Position numbers and translations under genes: made by a program. The notes below the pieces were generated by a model. It was not told the origin of the DNA. It did not search any database and worked only from the letters and a program-made list of their open reading frames with translations. Source: Leucaena leucocephala (Eukaryota > Streptophyta > Magnoliopsida > Fabales > Fabaceae). From it: a stretch of DNA of 64,000 nucleotides. Positions 12,735 through 25,507 of the stretch are shown here, one piece after another (position 1 is the stretch's first letter; each line of letters begins with the position of its first letter). The stretch lies in NCBI GenBank assembly GCA_037074615.1, contig CM073515.1, positions 11,679,001 through 11,743,000 on the forward strand. Reading direction: 5' to 3'.

Positions 12735-12905
12735 TAAATTAAGGCATTGCACTGTTTAATGTTTGAAGAAACCTGGGGGCAGATTCCGGTGCGAGTACCC
12801 CTTTTTCCATTCGGTGTGCTGCCATACTCAAAATCAGTTGGCTTCATGGTTGCCTCGTCAAGTCAATTAATCCCTCAAGAAAATTGATTCTGACCATCAA
12901 CACTA
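12735..12905 (-). other. Conserved array block, copy 1 (unknown nature)
   Basis: About 170 bp found once in each of the five units upstream of the EF-hand gene. Read on the minus strand this copy has a stop in the first half and is then open as MKPTDFEYGSTPNGKRG and onward to LI and a stop. An ATG-initiated open frame covering the whole block exists only in copy 3. Function unknown; it may be an old exon or a non-coding element. Confidence 0.6.
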
Positions 12906-12918
12906 ATCGCTTGTGCGT

Positions 12919-12929
<11 letters not shown>

Positions 12930-12966
<37 letters not shown>
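12930..12966. repeat. (TA)n microsatellite at a unit junction
   Basis: An uninterrupted TA run directly between the conserved block and a hAT-like element. Confidence 0.85.
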
Positions 12967-12969
<3 letters not shown>

Positions 12970-13638
12970 GGCTGTGTAACAAGCTTAAGGTCTAAAGAGT
13001 CCTCCTGAACTCGTACAAAAAATATCCTGCTCAACCCGATAAAAATGACCCAATATAAAATGGACAATTTTAAGCAGAACTAATGTTTGGGTAGAGGTTA
13101 TTGCCCTGCCCAGTTAATTGCATTTTTACATATTAAAATTTATAAATTACATTATTTCATATAGAACGAATATGATGGATACTGGTAATTAAAAGTGTAA
13201 TTTTATAAATATGAGTAATCAAATAGGTAATTTTATCCTTCAAAATTTATAACTAAATTGATTTTTTCTCTGCTTTTTTTAAATTGTCGTAACAGTTATA
13301 TGTTTTTTAGATGCTTCGTCTTTATCAATTTTGGGGAGATTGATACAAAGTTATAATTGCAAATTATTTAAATTTCAATACTTTTTTTATATGCCATGAA
13401 TTTTAAAACTTTAATTACTATATTTTTAAAAACATATGAATATAGTATTATTTTATAAGTTCATAATTATAGATTTTTCCACAATATGAGCAGGGTATCA
13501 TGACTTGGGTATGCCCAGTCTGCCCATACCCAGCCCAAAATAATTAAGACTTTTATTAGGTAGGGTCGAGCATCGAGCTGCAAATTGTATCCTATACTTT
13601 TTTCAGGCAAGGCATCAGCCTCTACCAAGCTCTACCTA
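12967..13638. mobile_element. Degenerate hAT-type non-autonomous element
   Basis: It begins TAGGGCTGTGTAACAAG and shares its inside with the better-kept element at 54993-55768: TTTTTTAGATGCTTCGTC near 13301 against TTTTTTAGATGCTTTATC, and ACTTGGGTATGCCCAG near 13503 against ACTTGGGCATACCCAA. It ends near TCTACCTA (13631-13638). Target duplications cannot be recognised because both sides are TA repeats. Confidence 0.65.
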
Positions 13639-13645
13639 TATATAC

Positions 13646-13676
13646 TCCTAATATATATATATATATATATATATAT
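13646..13676. repeat. (TA)n microsatellite
   Basis: TA run between the hAT-like element and the start of unit 2. Confidence 0.85.
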
Positions 13677-13679
13677 AGG

Positions 13680-15936
13680 CTAATGCATGCGTAAGATAGG
13701 GGAATGAAAATTATCCCATAAATTGGAGTTTGGAATGATCCCACTTATAATATAGGCACTAGTAGATCCTTATCTAATTCTAATATATATAAAACTTTTA
13801 TCTTTCAATTTTATACAATATTTTATTTTAATTTCATAAAGTGCTAAGTCATACTAATCATTAAATTGGTTGAAACAATGTTTAAAGCTTAGTAGTCTAA
13901 TTCTAGTTAAATTGGAGTCAATTTAATCATGATTAATATAATATAATATAATTTAATTAAAATATGCATATATATAATTTTGAAAATAGTAATATTAAAC
14001 TAAAAAGACATTAGTCCACGAGTAAATAAAATATTCATTTATAAAATGCATATAATATAATAAAACAGAATTACTAAATCACAAATTTAATGGATTAGTA
14101 TTTTTATTTTTAAATTAAAATGATATTGCTTCAAGCTTAGCATGAAAAAAAAAATATAAAATCTAACCTAATCATCCTATATAAAATTCTTAACTGTCTA
14201 GTAAGCGTTTAACAGTCTACTGGTCAGATTGATTGATTTGAATTTGTTTTAATACCATGAGTTCCTACATAACTTTGTTGCTATTTTACCAATATCGAAC
14301 TATGAACTAATAAAGACAAAATTTTTGAAAGTCAAAACTATGGCTTCCTCTTTAGATGACAACCATTGAAAGCTTGGAAAGAGAATATTCTAAATTTATT
14401 CCCATTTGTGGTAATATACACAGACACTTCGATAATTAATTAATAATCACCAACTTGTTTCGTATTTCAAACACAGGAACGTCTCACGAAAAAACAGAAT
14501 TACACTTGCATGCGAAAATGTTGACTTACAAAAAGGAGATGAATTTCATTTAATGAATAATTTATGAAGAATTATTACATGATAACTTATGAATCATTAT
14601 AGTATATATTCCTATAGTCCTAAATCTAAAAATAATTAATTTTTAGGATATATTAAGAAAACTAAATAAATAAGTTAAATGTATCTAATAAAAGAGTTAA
14701 TGAACTAATTTAGGTAGATTAAATAATATATAATATAAATTTATATTGAGATATTAGATTTTATCATAATTAATTAATTAATTTAATTTTTTATTCTCTC
14801 CAAAAAAATTAGTTAACTCTATATATTTAGGAAAGGAAGAGTCCTTGGTTTAAGATTAATCAAGTCATGAACGAACATTGTTAATTAATATAGCGAGTGC
14901 TCGGAGTTCATGTTATTGTTCAATTTTACTTAATTACATTTTTCTTTTGTAGACTTCAATTATCCATTTAATTAGTATGTTGTTTAAATAACTTGTAATT
15001 GGATAATTGGATTCTTAATTACAATTTGAACGTTTTGAAGCCAAATTAACAGAACAAGTTAGATTAAAAGAAATATGGTCTTTTTTTTAAAAAAAAAGGG
15101 AATAATAATCCGTATACAAACACATATTTAGTTTCAAGTATAAATATTATTTATAATTATTGTGAATAAATATAAATTTGACCTGCCCAAAGTACATTGG
15201 ACTAGATCAATAAAGTGGATTGATTAAGAATGACTAATAAGAGGAACTTTTACATAAGACTCTTCTACCTAACAACTCATTCATAATAATAAAACTGAAA
15301 TGGGAAAATTAATTCTTTGCTCCTTACATAGTTTCATTCTATTAGAGATGTTAGTCCATATGCCTATAATATGTTAATTAATCTATCCATGTTATTGCTC
15401 TAGTCTAATATTAAATGGAATAAAAAAGGATTTTAAAAAATAAATGAAGGAATAAAATTTATTTATTATCAACATAAAAACAAAAAATTATTATGCTTAT
15501 ATAATATGTAATATGGTTAATTTTGATTTTATTTATATCAATGTGACAAAATGGATATACATGTATGCTAAGTGAGAATTACTAACACCATTTTGCTAAT
15601 AAATTAAAAAATTATAAGTATTATAACCAAGATCTACAATTGAGAAAAATATAAGGATCTAATAAAAAGAAAAATAATTTACCAAAAAAAAAAGCAAAAA
15701 AAGAAAACAAAGACTTAATTATAAATAAAGGAAAATTATTGTTACTTGCATGTTAAATTTCTCAACTGAAAATTACAACCAAAATTGAATCGGTCAAATA
15801 TAATTGTCACAAACAAAATCACAATACACCAATAGTGGATTGAAAATGATAAAAATAACAATAATTAAAAGCTATAAAACCTGAAGAATTCCAATAAGAA
15901 CATAATTAAAGGATCATCACTTAATTTTGCATATAA
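13680..15936. repeat. Array unit 2, gene-downstream flank of type II
   Basis: Matches 18425-21261 and 32390-34570 over most of its length: GTAAGATAGGGGAATG near 13692, GACACTTCGATAATTAATTA near 14424, GAGTGCTCGGAGTTCATGTT near 14895, and GACCTGCCCAAAGTACATTG near 15180. No gene is seen. It contains a MITE (14609-14843). Confidence 0.8.
14609..14843. mobile_element. Stowaway-like MITE in unit 2
   Basis: AT-rich insertion of about 235 bp with imperfect inverted ends: CCTATAGTCCTAAATCTAAA on the left and the complement of the CTATATATTTAGGAAAGGAA type on the right. It is absent from the equivalent place in units 1 and 4 and present in units 3 and 5. Confidence 0.55.
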
Positions 15937-16353
15937 TTAAGCAGCAAGTGAAGCCATGGATTCTCTGTGAACAGCCTTCAAGAGGAGACTATCAGGTTCA
16001 AGAACCATCTGAAGAGGAAGAAAGCCAATGCCCTTAGCCATAGCAATCATCATCTTCTTCGTCTCTTCTTTGAACTCTCTCAGATCAACTCTTCCATTCA
16101 AGTCATGATCGAACTGCACAAACAGCGAGTCGTAAACTCGAGCAGCTTCGTCTTCTTCGGTCTTAACGTCGATCCCAAAGTGAGTCTCGAAAACCCTAAG
16201 CCTCTTCAACTCGTTCAGCATCTCACCATATGATAGAAGACCGTCCTTGTCTGTGTCAAGTTCTACAAACAGATCACTCACTGATACGTTAAACGCTTCT
16301 TCGTCTTCCACGAAGCTCACTATTGTTGCGCCGTCAAGAATTTCTACGCTCAT
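15937..16353 (-). CDS. EF-hand calcium-binding protein, array copy 2
   Basis: Intact intronless 138-residue protein, nearly identical to copy 1. Loops are DTDKDGLLSYGE (33-44) and DHDLNGRVDLRE (82-93), both with complete calcium ligands. It shares V30, R72 and K107 with copy 1, but has L112 and M133 like the other copies. Its upstream flank is type alpha (as in genes 1 and 4), but its downstream flank is type II (as in genes 3 and 5), so this gene sits at a switch point between two unit types. It is probably a soluble calcium sensor with unknown target. Confidence 0.9.
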   Translation of the reverse strand: MSVEILDGATIVSFVEDEEAFNVSVSDLFVELDTDKDGLLSYGEMLNELKRLRVFETHFGIDVKTEEDEAARVYDSLFVQFDHDLNGRVDLREFKEETKKMMIAMAKGIGFLPLQMVLEPDSLLLKAVHRESMASLAA

Positions 16354-17580
16354 GTTTTCGCCTGTAATATAATAGAGAGAGAAAGGAATTGAAATGTGTT
16401 TTGTTTGTGTTTAGTGAGAAGTTTGAAATGTTGGAGGCATTTATATAGAGATTGCAGTAAAAGTAGTTTCTTTGCTTTTTCCTGGTTCTCCATACCAAAG
16501 CTTGCATGGTTTGTGACCGTTGGTTGAACTTTTTTCAAAGTTTCTCAGTTCCTAGCGGACGACTCCGACTCACTTTAATAATGGTTCCTATGGATGCAGT
16601 TGTATTGTCACTGTCGGAATTCAAACTGTGAATAAGTAATTTTATGCTATAAAATATTAAAAGTGTGATGTACTCGTAATAAGTAGGTTCAAAAAATTTA
16701 ATAAAAAAAATAGGTTTCAAAATAATTGTCTTAAGTTTAATTGAACTGACACGTTCTTTTAGTATATTTGTCTTTTTATTATATTTATAATTTAATTTAA
16801 GATACTGTCATATACTATAATATTAAATATAAGTAGCTTTTTCAATGGGTTAGAATTCAAACCTTGATCACATGATATTTATGATTTAACATCAATTATG
16901 GTTAAACATCATGATTTTTTTTGTCGTTTTCAAAAGCCTAGGGTTTTTTTATTGCAATTAAATGGTTTTTTCTTACTTTTTTAAATACATTAAGAGGGTT
17001 TATCAAAATTTTTATATCATCTAAGTGTCTTTACCATTGGATTGGCTTTCAGTGGCTGATATCTAGTAGTATAGTATAAAAATATTATTATAACATTAAA
17101 TAATAAACTTTTTTAATAAAAATCTATTGCTAATATTGTAATAATACTTTTATAGGATATTAAATCTCAACCATTTTACTAAGTGGAAAGTAAGTGGAGA
17201 GGAAGGTTAGTGGGGACATTTTTCTCCATAAATATTTAAGGTGGGAATGAGTAATACAACCGAATTCACACACATGCATCTTTCCAAATTACATTGGATG
17301 GCATATTAAGATGAGAAAAATTATTTTAGAATTACATTTAATATTTAGTATATATATATTTTTTATTAAACTTTTTAATTTTGTTCTGTCAGCACAATTA
17401 ATTTTTGTACAATAGTTAATATTTTTAGTAGAATAAAGTATTCAAAGGTTAACAGTGTTAACAGAATAATAAAATTAAAAGATTTAATTACAAATCTAAA
17501 TATTAAATTAAAAATTAAAAAAAAATATGTACGTACATAATATAAGAAGTTGAAAGTTGGAAGCTGAAAGCATTATTTAG
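16354..17580. repeat. Upstream flank of type alpha, unit 2
   Basis: Same class as 11796-12640, with extra AT-rich sequence at 17160-17560 that is also present upstream of gene 4 (31680-32080), for example GGAGAGGAAGGTTAGTGG near 17197. No gene recognised. Confidence 0.75.
16440..16447 (-). promoter_or_regulatory. TATA box of EF-hand gene 2
   Basis: TATATAAA on the minus strand, about 87 bp upstream of the start codon. Confidence 0.7.
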
Positions 17581-17664
17581 GCGTTAACTTTTTGGACTCA
17601 TATGTGTGTGTGTATATATATATATATATTGGGGGGTACAAAACACCCTTGAAATCTAATTGAA

Positions 17665-17842
17665 CCTTAAATTAAGGCATTGCACTGTTTAGTGTTCGAC
17701 GAAACCTGGGGGCAGGTTCCCGTGAGAGCAGCCCTTAGTTCCATTCAGTGTGCTGCCATACTCAAAATCAGTTGGCTTCACTGTTGCCGCGTCCAAGTCG
17801 ATCCCTCGAGAAAATTGGTTCTGACCATCAACAGTAATCGCT
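17665..17842 (-). other. Conserved array block, copy 2
   Basis: Minus-strand reading ITVDGQNQFSRGIDLDAAT with no stop in the first half. It then goes out of frame relative to copy 3 by a one-base length difference near 17737. The ATG position is GTG here. Confidence 0.6.
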
Positions 17843-17859
17843 CGCATATATATATTTAG

Positions 17860-18410
17860 GAAAACAGGTTCAACTCACTAACTGAGCTAATTTTTCCAAG
17901 AAACGGGTCAAAAATAGATTAACATTTTGTCAGCCCACTCCCTTTTAAACCGTCAGCCAATTTTTTTTTAAAATAAATTATTAATATTATTATTTATTTT
18001 ATCTAAATATTACTTTAAATATTTTTATTATTGAATACTAATAAAAATAATTACTTATTTATTAATATGTGTTGACATTATAATTAATTAATATTTATTT
18101 AGATTTATAGTTATAAAATTTGAATTTTTTATAAAAAATAAAAATTTTTAAGAGTATAATATTAATAATTTTTCAATTATACTAATATAATATTAAAAAA
18201 AATTATTAGCATTTTAAAAATTTAGAAATAATTTTTTAAAAATATTAAATTCTTTTTTAGAAAAACGGCGACCACAGGCTAGCCCATCCCCTAAACAGGG
18301 CTAGTTCAGGTTGACATTTGGGGCGAGCTATACAACTTGTCCCCTTTTTTGCCCGCCCCTTTAACGAGCTAGCCCATTTTTGGCGGGTTAATCCGTATTC
18401 CCATCTCTCT
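17860..18410. mobile_element. Degenerate hAT-like element of the second type
   Basis: Its inside (near 17960-18250) matches the element nested at 26917-27446: TTATTATTGAATACTA and TAATATGTGTTGACAT occur in both. Its ends are GC-richer and eroded. It lies at the junction between units 2 and 3. Confidence 0.55.
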
Positions 18411-18424
18411 CTCTCTATATATAT

Positions 18425-21261
18425 ATAATAATGTATGTGTAAGACAATGGTATGAAAATTATCCTATAAATAGGAGGTTGCGAGGATCCCATTTATAATA
18501 TTAGGTTTTAGTATATTCCTATTTAATTTAAATATATATATGACTTTAATCTTTCAATTTTGCACTATTTTATTTTAATTTTTTAATTTTATAAAATTCT
18601 AAGTCATCGCAATTTTCAATTTTCAACATTTGGAATTGGTACTTCAATTATTCTCTTTATCTAATGAAGATTTCCCTCAAATCTCAAAACTAAAGAGATT
18701 CTCAACTTTGCCCGTGAATCGTGTAGATATAGTAATAAATACATTTACTTTCCTCTTATATATAATTTTTCCCATATATATATATATATATATATAACTC
18801 ATACATGAATGCTGCGGCTTGAACCAAAGCAAGCTTATTCTCCACATAATATACATAACTAAGCAAGCAGCCTGAAATCACACGCGACAACCGCGCGTGA
18901 GAGAATATATATATATATATATATTATACAAAAATATATTTCTATATTTTTATGTAAATATATTTATTACAAAAAGATATTTATACAAAAATACACAAAG
19001 ATTAGGCAAAATATATTTATGCAAAAAGATAAGAATAGGTCGAAACAAATCTACAATCTTATTACGTTTTTTTGAGTAAAGTGTTGAGAATTACCTGCTC
19101 TGTTCTCATTAGTTCCACAAATAAACAACGCAGCCTTCTTTTTCACCTATTTTTCTTGCCTAATCTTTCATTAAAAGTATTAAAAATTGAAGAAAACTTA
19201 CCTATTTAAACTTATATACATTTATTTAAGGTACTAATCTTTGAACGGTTGAAACAGTATTTAAGGATTAGTAGTCCAACTTTAGTTAAACAAGAATAAA
19301 CTCAATCATAATTAATATAATTTAATTAAAATATAAATATATATATAATATTGAAAAGAGTAATATTTAAATAAAAAATATTAATTTATAAACTATATAT
19401 AATCTAACAAAATAAAGTTACTAAATTACGAATTTGATGAATTACTATTTTTATTTTTAACTTAAAATAATGTTGTTTTAAGCTTAATAAAAAAAATATA
19501 TAAAAACTAACACAACCAGTCTATATAAAACTATTAACTATTTAGTTACCAATATCGAACTAGGAACTAATAAAGACAATTTTTGAAAGTCAAAACTATG
19601 GCTTCCCCTTTCGGGGACAAAGATTGAAAGCTTGGAAAGAGAATATTCTAAATTTATTCCCATTTGTGGTAATATACACAGACACTTCGATAATTAATTA
19701 ATAATCAACAACGTGTTTCGTATTTCAAACACAGGAACGTCTCACGAAAAAACAGAATTACACTTGCATGAGAAAATGTTGACTTTCAAAAAGGAGATAA
19801 CTTTCATTTAATAAATAATTTATAAAATATTATTACATGATAACTTATGAATCATTATAGTATATACTCATATACTCTTAAAAATAAGAATTAATATTTT
19901 TTATATAAATTAAATAAGTTAAATAAATCAGTTTACTGTACCTAATATAATATTTAGTAGATTAATTTAGATATATTGAAGAGTATAATATGAATTTATA
20001 TTAAGATATTAGATTTTATCATAATTAACTGATTTATTTAATTTTTTTAATCTATAAAAAAATCAATTATTTTTTATATTTAAGATCCGAGGAGTATTTA
20101 GTTTAAGATTAATTAGGTCACGGACGAACATGTACAATCATAATATTGCGAGTGCTCGGAGTTCATGTTATTGTTCAATTTTACTTAATTACATTTTTCT
20201 TTTGTGGACTTCAATTATCCATTTAATTAGTATGTTTTTTTAAATAATTTGTAATTGGATAATTGGATTCTTAATTACAATTTGAACGTTTTGAAGCCAA
20301 ATTACCTGAACAAGTTAGATTAAAAGAAATGAGTTTTTTTTTTTAAAAAAAGGAATAATAATCCGTATACAAACACATATTTAGTTTCAAGTATAAATAT
20401 TATTTATAATTATTGTGAATAAATATAAATTTGACCTGCCTAAAGTACATTGGACTACATCAATAAAGTGGGTTGATTAAGAATGACTAATAAGAGGAAC
20501 CTTTACATAAAACTCTTCTACCTAATAACTCATTCATAATAACAAAACTGAAATGGGAAAATTAATTCGTTGATCCTTATATATTTTCATTCTATTTTGA
20601 TTAAAGTTATTGTAGGATTTTTTTTCTTTTTTATTAGGTCATTACAATTTCTTTAATTATAGACATTAGTCCATATGCCTATAATAGGGTACTTAATCTA
20701 TCCATTTTATTGCTCTAGTCTAATATTAATTGGAATAAAAAAGGATTTTAAAAAATAAAATGAAGGAATAATTTTTTTATTATCAACATAAAAATAAAAA
20801 ATTATTATTCTTATATAATATGTAATCTAGTTAATTTTTATTTTATTTATGACAATGTGACAAAATTGATATATACGTATGCTAAGTGAGAATTATGCCA
20901 TCAGTTACTAACACCATTTTGCTAACAAATTAAAAAATTATGAGTATCATAACCAATATCAGCAATTAAGATAATTATAAGGATCTAATACAAAGAAAAA
21001 ATAATTTACCAAAACAAAGAAAAAAAGAAAACAAAGACTTAATTATAAAATAAAGGAAAATAATTGGTACTTGCATGTTAAATTTCTCAACTGAAAATTA
21101 CAACCAAAATTGAATCCGTCAAATATAACTGTCACAAACAAAATCGCAATACATCAATAGTGGACTGAAAATGATAAATATGACAAGAATTAAAAGCTAT
21201 AAAACTTGAAGAATTCCAATAAGAACATAATTAAAGGATCATCACTTAATTTTGCATATAA
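18425..21261. repeat. Array unit 3, gene-downstream flank of type II
   Basis: Same class as 13680-15936, about 0.6 kb longer because of AT-rich additions around 18650-19200, which include a (TA)n run at 18776-18796. The last 1.5 kb before the gene matches units 2 and 5 closely. No gene is supported. Confidence 0.75.
19866..20097. mobile_element. Stowaway-like MITE in unit 3
   Basis: Same place and family as 14609-14843, between GAATCATTATAGTATA and the stretch that leads into TTTAAGATTAAT. Confidence 0.5.
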
Positions 21262-21678
21262 TTAAGCAGCAAGTGAAGCCATGGATTCTCTGTGAACAGC
21301 CTTCAAGAGGAGACTATCAGGTTCAAGAACCATCTGAAGAGGAAGAAAGCCAATGCCATTAGCCACAGCAATCATCATCTTCTTCGTCTCTTCTTTGAAC
21401 TCTCTCAGATCAACTCTTCCATTCAAGTCATGATCGAACTGCACGAACAGCGAGTCGTAGACTAGAGCAGCTTCGTCTTCTTCGGTCTTAACGTCGATCC
21501 CAAAGTGAGTCTCGAAAACTCTAAGCCTCTTCAACTCGTTCAGCATCTCACCATATGATAGAAGACCGTCCTTGTCTGTGTCAAGTTCTGCAAACAGATC
21601 ACTCACTGATGCGTTAAACGCTTCTTCGTCTTCCACGAAGCTCACTATTGTCGCCCCGTCAAGAATTTCTACACTCAT
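21262..21678 (-). CDS. EF-hand calcium-binding protein, array copy 3
   Basis: Intact 138-residue intronless protein. An open frame continues upstream to 21894, but the conserved start MSVEILDGATIV at 21678 is chosen: the extra part lies across the TATA box and leader and is not conserved. Both EF-hand loops (33-44 and 82-93) keep all ligands. Distinctive residues: A23 in place of V23, A30, L72 (shared with copy 4), V105 with N107. The leader contains a long CT repeat. Upstream flank type beta, downstream type II. Probable soluble calcium sensor. Confidence 0.9.
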   Translation of the reverse strand: MSVEILDGATIVSFVEDEEAFNASVSDLFAELDTDKDGLLSYGEMLNELKRLRVFETHFGIDVKTEEDEAALVYDSLFVQFDHDLNGRVDLREFKEETKKMMIAVANGIGFLPLQMVLEPDSLLLKAVHRESMASLAA

Positions 21679-21708
21679 GTTTTTTATTTGCCTGTAATGT
21701 GATGGGGG

Positions 21709-21729
21709 GAGAGAGAGAGAGAGAGAGAG
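21709..21729. repeat. (GA)n run in the leader of EF-hand gene 3
   Basis: A GA run that is CT on the transcribed sense strand, about 30-50 bp upstream of the ATG. The corresponding place in gene 5 is a 14-G run, and in genes 1, 2 and 4 a short GAGAGAGA. Confidence 0.85.
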
Positions 21730-21784
21730 GAATATTTGTAATGTGTTTGAACTTTGATGAGAAGGTTTGAAATGTTGTGAGGCA

Positions 21785-21792
21785 TTTATATA
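21785..21792 (-). promoter_or_regulatory. TATA box of EF-hand gene 3
   Basis: TATATAAA on the minus strand, about 107 bp upstream of the ATG; the longer distance is due to the GA run. Confidence 0.7.
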
Positions 21793-23624
21793 GATTGGAG
21801 AAGAGGTAGTTTCTTTGCTTTTTCTTCTTTTCACTATGACCAAAAGCTTGCATGGTTTGTGACCTTTAGATGAGCTTTTGTCAAAGTTTCTCAATTCCTA
21901 AGACCACACACCGACATACTTTAAAGATTCCTATGGATGCAGTTAGTTGTATAGTGTCTGTCGGAACAGAAACTGTGAAAACTGTGAACAAGTACTTTGA
22001 TCCTATAAACTACACAAGTCTTCTCCTTAAAAATGACAAATATTGAAAAGATGAAAGATGAGTACTAAAACAAGTTAACTCAAAATCATTTTAATTCCAC
22101 TTAAGGCATTTTTTAAAAAATTAAAATTTAAGATTCTTAATTATAATTAATATTCTTAAAAAATCCTTAAATGCCATTTGCCCTTATTAGAATTAGAGGA
22201 GATTTTTTGGCGGGACTATTTTTAAAAAAGGAAAGATTTTAATTAAATTTAACGGAAATACACAAATTTAAATTCAGGCTTATACTTTTAACAAATTTTT
22301 AATCAAACCAAAATGCATAATTATGGATTTCTAAATATTGTTAAAAGACCAAACTGTCTCTCTGTAGTTAAATAGGAAAATTAAAGGTAGATTTAGACAT
22401 TATTATAAAGAACTCTTTACCAATATATATATATATACACACATGCATATGTATATATACATATACATATATATAAAGCACTCCTATCACATGCATACTC
22501 GTTCTCGTTCTGATTCACAATATAATTCACTTCTTACAAAATAGTTTGATCCAAATTATAAGTCATTTTTATGATAATTAATATTTAGTTGCCAATTTAA
22601 CTTTTATAACTAATATTGATTTTAACGATTGTGTGCCTTGGCCATTAAAAAAAGTAGATCAAAGTAAGAGAAGAAGTATTTTAATCCATGAGAGTAAAAC
22701 TCGGAAAACATTTTAATTTAGGGGTAATAAGTGAAATAATTGTTATTTTTTGATTAACATAAATTAATTAATATGACATATATTATGTACCGAGGGGAGG
22801 ATATCTTTTTTTTTCATAATTAAATACAGGAGTCTTCTCCTTCAAAATTAATGATAGTGAAAAGATGAAAGATGAGTATTAAAAATTAAATTCGGCCCTT
22901 TTTTTTCAAAGTTTCAAAATGTAAGATCTTTAATTATAATTAATATCCTTAAAAAGTCCTGAAATGTTATAAGCCCTTATTAGAATCGGCATTATTTTTA
23001 ACAAAGGAAAATTTTCAATTAAATAAAATTTAAATTCATGTTTATATTTTTTTTAACAAATTCCTAATTAGGCTAGAAGACATAATGAAAATTTTCTAAA
23101 TTTTGTTGAAAGACCATAATGTCCCTCTATAGTTAAAAATCTGTAATGAGGCCTCTTGACCCAATTAAAATCTATTAAAAATATAAGTTTAAATTTAAAT
23201 TTTAATATTTCAACTATATTTAATTGAGACTTTCCTTTTAAAAAGTGTCACAAATTATCCGTGTATTAATTATAAATAACAAACTTACGTTTTTTTTTAT
23301 TTTTTTGCCAGAAGTATCCTCCTTTTTCTTTAAACTTTACCAAATACCATTTAGTTAAGAAAACATAAAATTTAAGATAATTTTTTTTGAACAGAAACAA
23401 GATGGGAGGAAGTAACACTTAACCTAAATCACACACATATTTCGAAATTACATATAATAAGGTGACATATATATATATATATATGTATAGCATTATTTAG
23501 GCGTTACCTTTTGGACTCTTGCACCCTTTCGAAATCTGTTTGATTTTTTTTTATTGTTTATCCAATTTATTAAAATTTTATCTCAACTATATCTGCTTGA
23601 ACGTTAAATTAAGGCATTGCACTG

Positions 23625-23786
23625 TTAAGTGTTTGAAGAAACCTGGGGGCAGGTTCCGGTGCGGCACCCCTTTTTGCTGCTAGTCAGTGGGCTGCCATCC
23701 TCAAAATCAGTAGGTTTCATTGTTGCCGCGTCCAAGTCAATCCCCCAAGAAAATTGCTGCCGACCATCAACACTAATAGACTCCAT
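23625..23786 (-). other. Conserved array block, copy 3, with an intact 53-codon open frame
   Basis: The only copy in which the block is open from ATG to stop. The protein would start MESISVDGRQQFSWGIDLD, contain MKPTDFEDGSPLTSSKKG, and end CRTGTCPQVSSNT with two cysteines. No signal peptide and no known family recognised. Differences between copies do not clearly favour third codon positions, so coding is not established. It may be a surviving small gene, an exon fragment or chance. No promoter is claimed. Confidence 0.35.
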
Positions 23787-23998
23787 TATGCTCCTCCGAG
23801 GTGTTAGTTAAAAATTAATTTTTATTTTAAATATAAGATTTAAATTTATTTTATCTTTAATTTTTATTATTTTTCTTAAAACTAATTTACATAACTTATA
23901 AATTGATATATAGTTTAATATTTTATTATATTAATAAATCTTTTAATTATAACTAATATAAGAGTTAGTTGACTAATTCATCTTAAAGGGTTGAATCT

Positions 23999-25507
23999 TG
24001 TAAAATTCTCCTAAAATATAACTATTATTAATTATTTAGACCTATTTTATATTAAATATAATTTAAAAATAATATTATAAATAAATTTAGTTTGTTCTAA
24101 GAGAGCTAACTATGATAAAAATAATTTAAAACTTAAATAAACTCTGCTATTGTTATAAAAAGACTTTTCTTAAAATATAAATAAAGTAATAGGTTATATA
24201 AGTATGCAAAATAAAATCTATTATGAAAATATACAAATATTTTACACATACCTTTAAAAAGTAAGAATATACAATTAATATAGCTTTAATCAAACCTCTG
24301 AATTTTTTTTTGGAATCCTAAGATGAGACTATCACATGAAAAATATTAATAATAATAGAGTGAGACAAACTTCTCAATAACTAGCAATTCTACTAATCAT
24401 GAGTACTAACATGTGCTCATGAGGTGTCAAATGGGACAAATAACAAAATATAATATATATAAAATAATTTATTATCATAATAAAATCAAATGGATAATCC
24501 ACTCAAGTTCCTCCCATCAAACCAACCGAACCGCTTTATTCCTGCCGATCGAATCTACATAGCACCTAACTAGACTATTGGTTCATTTTCCCTCGGTAAA
24601 CAGATATGGATATCGCAGCCCCTCGATAAATAGGTGGGGCACGTCCCTTAGTAAACTAGTAGGATAAAAGTTATTTATCGAGCTCCAATAGAGATTATAC
24701 CACGTGATAAAAATATAACTATATTATCACCTATCCCCAATACATAATTATCAAAATAATTATATTTATAAAAATCTTAATAACTTGATAAATATTACAA
24801 AAATATTTTTCTTAAGATAATAACTTTCTTCAAGTTCCAATATCAAAATATAACAAGTTTATAATCTCAACTTAAACTTTCTAAATTAAACTTTAAGTCC
24901 CACAAAACTATTTTCAATAAAAATCATTAAACAAGTTTTCTCAATATAATCATATCAACATCAATAGATTTATATATATATATATATATATCAAATCACT
25001 CGCAAATATCCCATTAGCACATACAACAAGTAGAAAGTGGTTACCTCTCACCTAGGTATATGAATAATTACCATAAAAGATCTGACATGTAAATCTTAGC
25101 TTTGGATGAGTTGAACTAATGGCGTATTTGGGAGAAAAATAAATGTGAGATTCTTTTGGAACATGAAAGGGTCTGAGAGAGAGGATTAAAAAGAGGAAAG
25201 TTGACTCAATAATTAAATTTAAAGAATAACTCAAGGTCCTATCTCTATTTATAAAGCCATAATAATTTAAAATTTAAATTAATATTTAAATTTGAACCAA
25301 AATCCTAATAATTATCTAACTAATAATAACATTCAAATTATAAAACTCTAAGTAAAGATAATAGTATGATAATTCAAATATCATATTTTATTAAAAATAA
25401 TAAAAATCCTAAACAATAATCATTTAATTAGATAATATTTTTTAAATTATTAATAAATAATATTTTTAAATTTATTTAAATATAAGAATAAAAATTGGGA
25501 TGTTATA
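23999..25507 (-). repeat. 3' LTR of retroelement copy 2
   Basis: About 1.5 kb. It starts on the plus strand with TGTAAAATTC and ends GGGATGTTATA. The expected ACA end is mutated to ATA. Confidence 0.75.

Larger units (their letters stand above)
21679..23600. repeat. Upstream flank of type beta, unit 3
   Basis: Shared with gene 5 (34988-37060): GAACAGAAACTGTGAAAACT near 21963, and GAAAAGATGAAAGATGAGTA near 22046. The last motif and what follows recur at about 22855-23150, so the unit holds an internal direct duplication. No gene recognised. Confidence 0.7.

Noticed and set aside
12640..12966. Possible CRISPR-like or satellite array
   Set aside because: Only dinucleotide runs, no repeat-spacer structure, and the genome is a plant.
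21679..21894. N-terminal extension of EF-hand copy 3 (and of copy 4 up to 31011)
   Set aside because: The extra frame runs through the leader and TATA box and is not conserved in the other copies.
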